Translations under genes and position numbers: made by a program
Shown: one piece after another, positions 63,293-64,000 of the stretch
Position numbering within the stretch: position 1 is the stretch's first letter
How the letters are laid out: every line of letters begins with the position of its first letter
DNA from: Litorimonas haliclonae
GTDB lineage: Bacteria; Pseudomonadota; Alphaproteobacteria; Caulobacterales; Maricaulaceae
Direction of reading: 5' to 3'
Length of the DNA stretch: 64,000 nucleotides
Assembly (NCBI RefSeq): GCF_965138505.1
Contig: NZ_CBCSCO010000007.1
Span: 1-64,000, forward strand
Notes under the pieces: model-generated
Told to the model about the DNA's origin: nothing
Databases searched by the model: none
What the model saw: the letters and a program-made list of their open reading frames with translations, nothing else

Positions 63293-64000
63293 GTGAAAAC
63301 TTCTGGAATTTCCTCCTATGGCCCGTGATTAATCTGGCAGGTTTGGGCTTTTTCACAAGCCTTGCAGTCACGGGCTTCATGGTCGTGGCGGGATTAGGGG
63401 ATGAGCCCGACGCTCGAAGTAGTCATGGGCGCGTTACGCCGACCTCGGGAGGGGTAGGTTTAATAGCTGCTTTTGGAATATGCGGAGTAACCCTGGCTCT
63501 GCTTTATCCATTTTTGCTTAGATTTCTTCCGGTGAATTTTCCTCAAATTCTTTCCCTTGTGTTTGCGATGGGACTGCTGGGCCTTTGCGATGATGTCTTT
63601 GCTTTGTCGGCTAAACTTAAATTTGGAATAATGATCATATTGGCCGGGGCCGGCGTGCTCTCTGTAGGCATTCCTGCGGCTTTCCCGTTTGGAGGCGAGA
63701 TGTGGTCCATCCCAACTATTATAGGGTTTTTTGGAGCTCTGCTCTGGGTGTTTGTCGTCGTGAACGCTGTGAATTTCATGGACGGCGCAAACGGATTGAT
63801 AACTAATACGCTCGTCATTGCCTCGGTAGCTTTGGGCGTGATTGGGTTAAGCCTTGGCTCGGTTTTAACGGCGTTTTTCTGCGGCGTTTCTATTGTCGGG
63901 TTTCTTGGCTTTTTACCCTATAACCAAAGACGGGACGCAGCGATATTTCTCGGCGACGCAGGGTCTTTGGTGGCGGGATTTACTTTTGCCTTGGCCGCGC
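63289..64000 (+). CDS. MraY/WecA-family polyprenyl-phosphate sugar-1-phosphate transferase (partial)
   Basis: The gene starts at GTG 63289, overlapping the ispE stop, and runs off the window after about 237 codons. Visible features are many hydrophobic helices, the cytoplasmic loop SSHGRVTPTSGGVGL (a form of the HxxxTP-GG motif), LGLCDDVFAL (Asp pair), NAVNFMDGANGL and FLGDAGSL. These are the family motifs of MraY, WecA and relatives. WecA/glycosyltransferase family 4 is more likely than MraY because it is outside the dcw cluster and HGRVTPTSGG differs from MraY. Sugar specificity is not readable. Confidence 0.85.
   Translation, partial: MSENFWNFLLWPVINLAGLGFFTSLAVTGFMVVAGLGDEPDARSSHGRVTPTSGGVGLIAAFGICGVTLALLYPFLLRFLPVNFPQILSLVFAMGLLGLCDDVFALSAKLKFGIMIILAGAGVLSVGIPAAFPFGGEMWSIPTIIGFFGALLWVFVVVNAVNFMDGANGLITNTLVIASVALGVIGLSLGSVLTAFFCGVSIVGFLGFLPYNQRRDAAIFLGDAGSLVAGFTFALAA

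Noticed and set aside
1..64000. CRISPR array, tRNA, rRNA or insertion sequence
   Set aside because: I saw no spaced direct repeats of CRISPR type, no cloverleaf with a tRNA-like TTCGA arm, no rRNA-like stretch and no transposase.

Overview
The window reads as about 64 kb of chromosome from an alphaproteobacterium, most likely a Caulobacter/Hyphomonas/Robiginitomaculum-type marine lineage. The reasons are a CcrM-type adenine methyltransferase with a RAMA tail, HdaA next to purM/purN, a separate F0 operon with a duplicated b/b' subunit, the smc - dsbA - dciA <> mutY order, a class I PHA synthase with phasins, ETF-QO, many TonB/RND envelope genes and DUF2256. Base composition of core genes is near 50-55% GC by eye. 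No rRNA, tRNA, CRISPR array or insertion sequence was recognised. Family names come from remembered motifs, not from a database search.

Layout. 1-1300: an AT-rich accessory patch with two hairpin elements in inverted orientation, then a GrlR-like gene and a DUF6680 membrane protein in one transcript. 1514-12620: an I78-inhibitor-like lipoprotein, an unknown gene, an ABC-F ATPase, ndk, an orphan TadG/vWA protein, purM-purN, a DUF2066 protein with hdaA, an SDR enzyme, DUF2256 and a CPA1 antiporter. 12646-15746: an M24 peptidase, then a very AT-rich two-gene island (PD-(D/E)XK nuclease-like protein plus an unknown partner). 15871-26516: F0 operon, smc, two DsbA-like proteins with dps between them, dciA, mutY, and a guanidinium exporter under a guanidine-II riboswitch. 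26592-35627: ccrM, bioB, an arsenic operon (arsR-acr3-arsC), glutathionyl-hydroquinone reductase, glutaminase and a DUF885 lipoprotein. 35742-40555: PHA module (TetR, phasin, depolymerase, synthase, second phasin).

40925-47216: a TPR protein, a large lipoprotein built from two tandem copies of a beta-helix-like domain, and a TonB-dependent receptor. PHO-box-like 11-bp repeats lie upstream of the first two, which suggests a phosphate-responsive outer-membrane uptake system (inference). 47323-52951: an RND tripartite efflux operon. 53121-64000: rnhB, a secreted acidic protein with seven exact 11-residue repeats, a TIGR04283/TIGR04282 pair, a lipoprotein with the full zinc-ligand set of a subclass B1 metallo-beta-lactamase, a family-4 uracil-DNA glycosylase, a RimB-RimK fusion that appears to start at ATT, ETF-QO, a TPR protein, ispE and a MraY/WecA-type transferase cut by the window end.

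Best leads for something new: the PD-(D/E)XK island, the duplicated beta-helix lipoprotein with its receptor and PHO-like boxes, the ATT-initiated RimB-RimK fusion, and the B1-like lipoprotein. The guanidine-II riboswitch is the clearest regulatory RNA.
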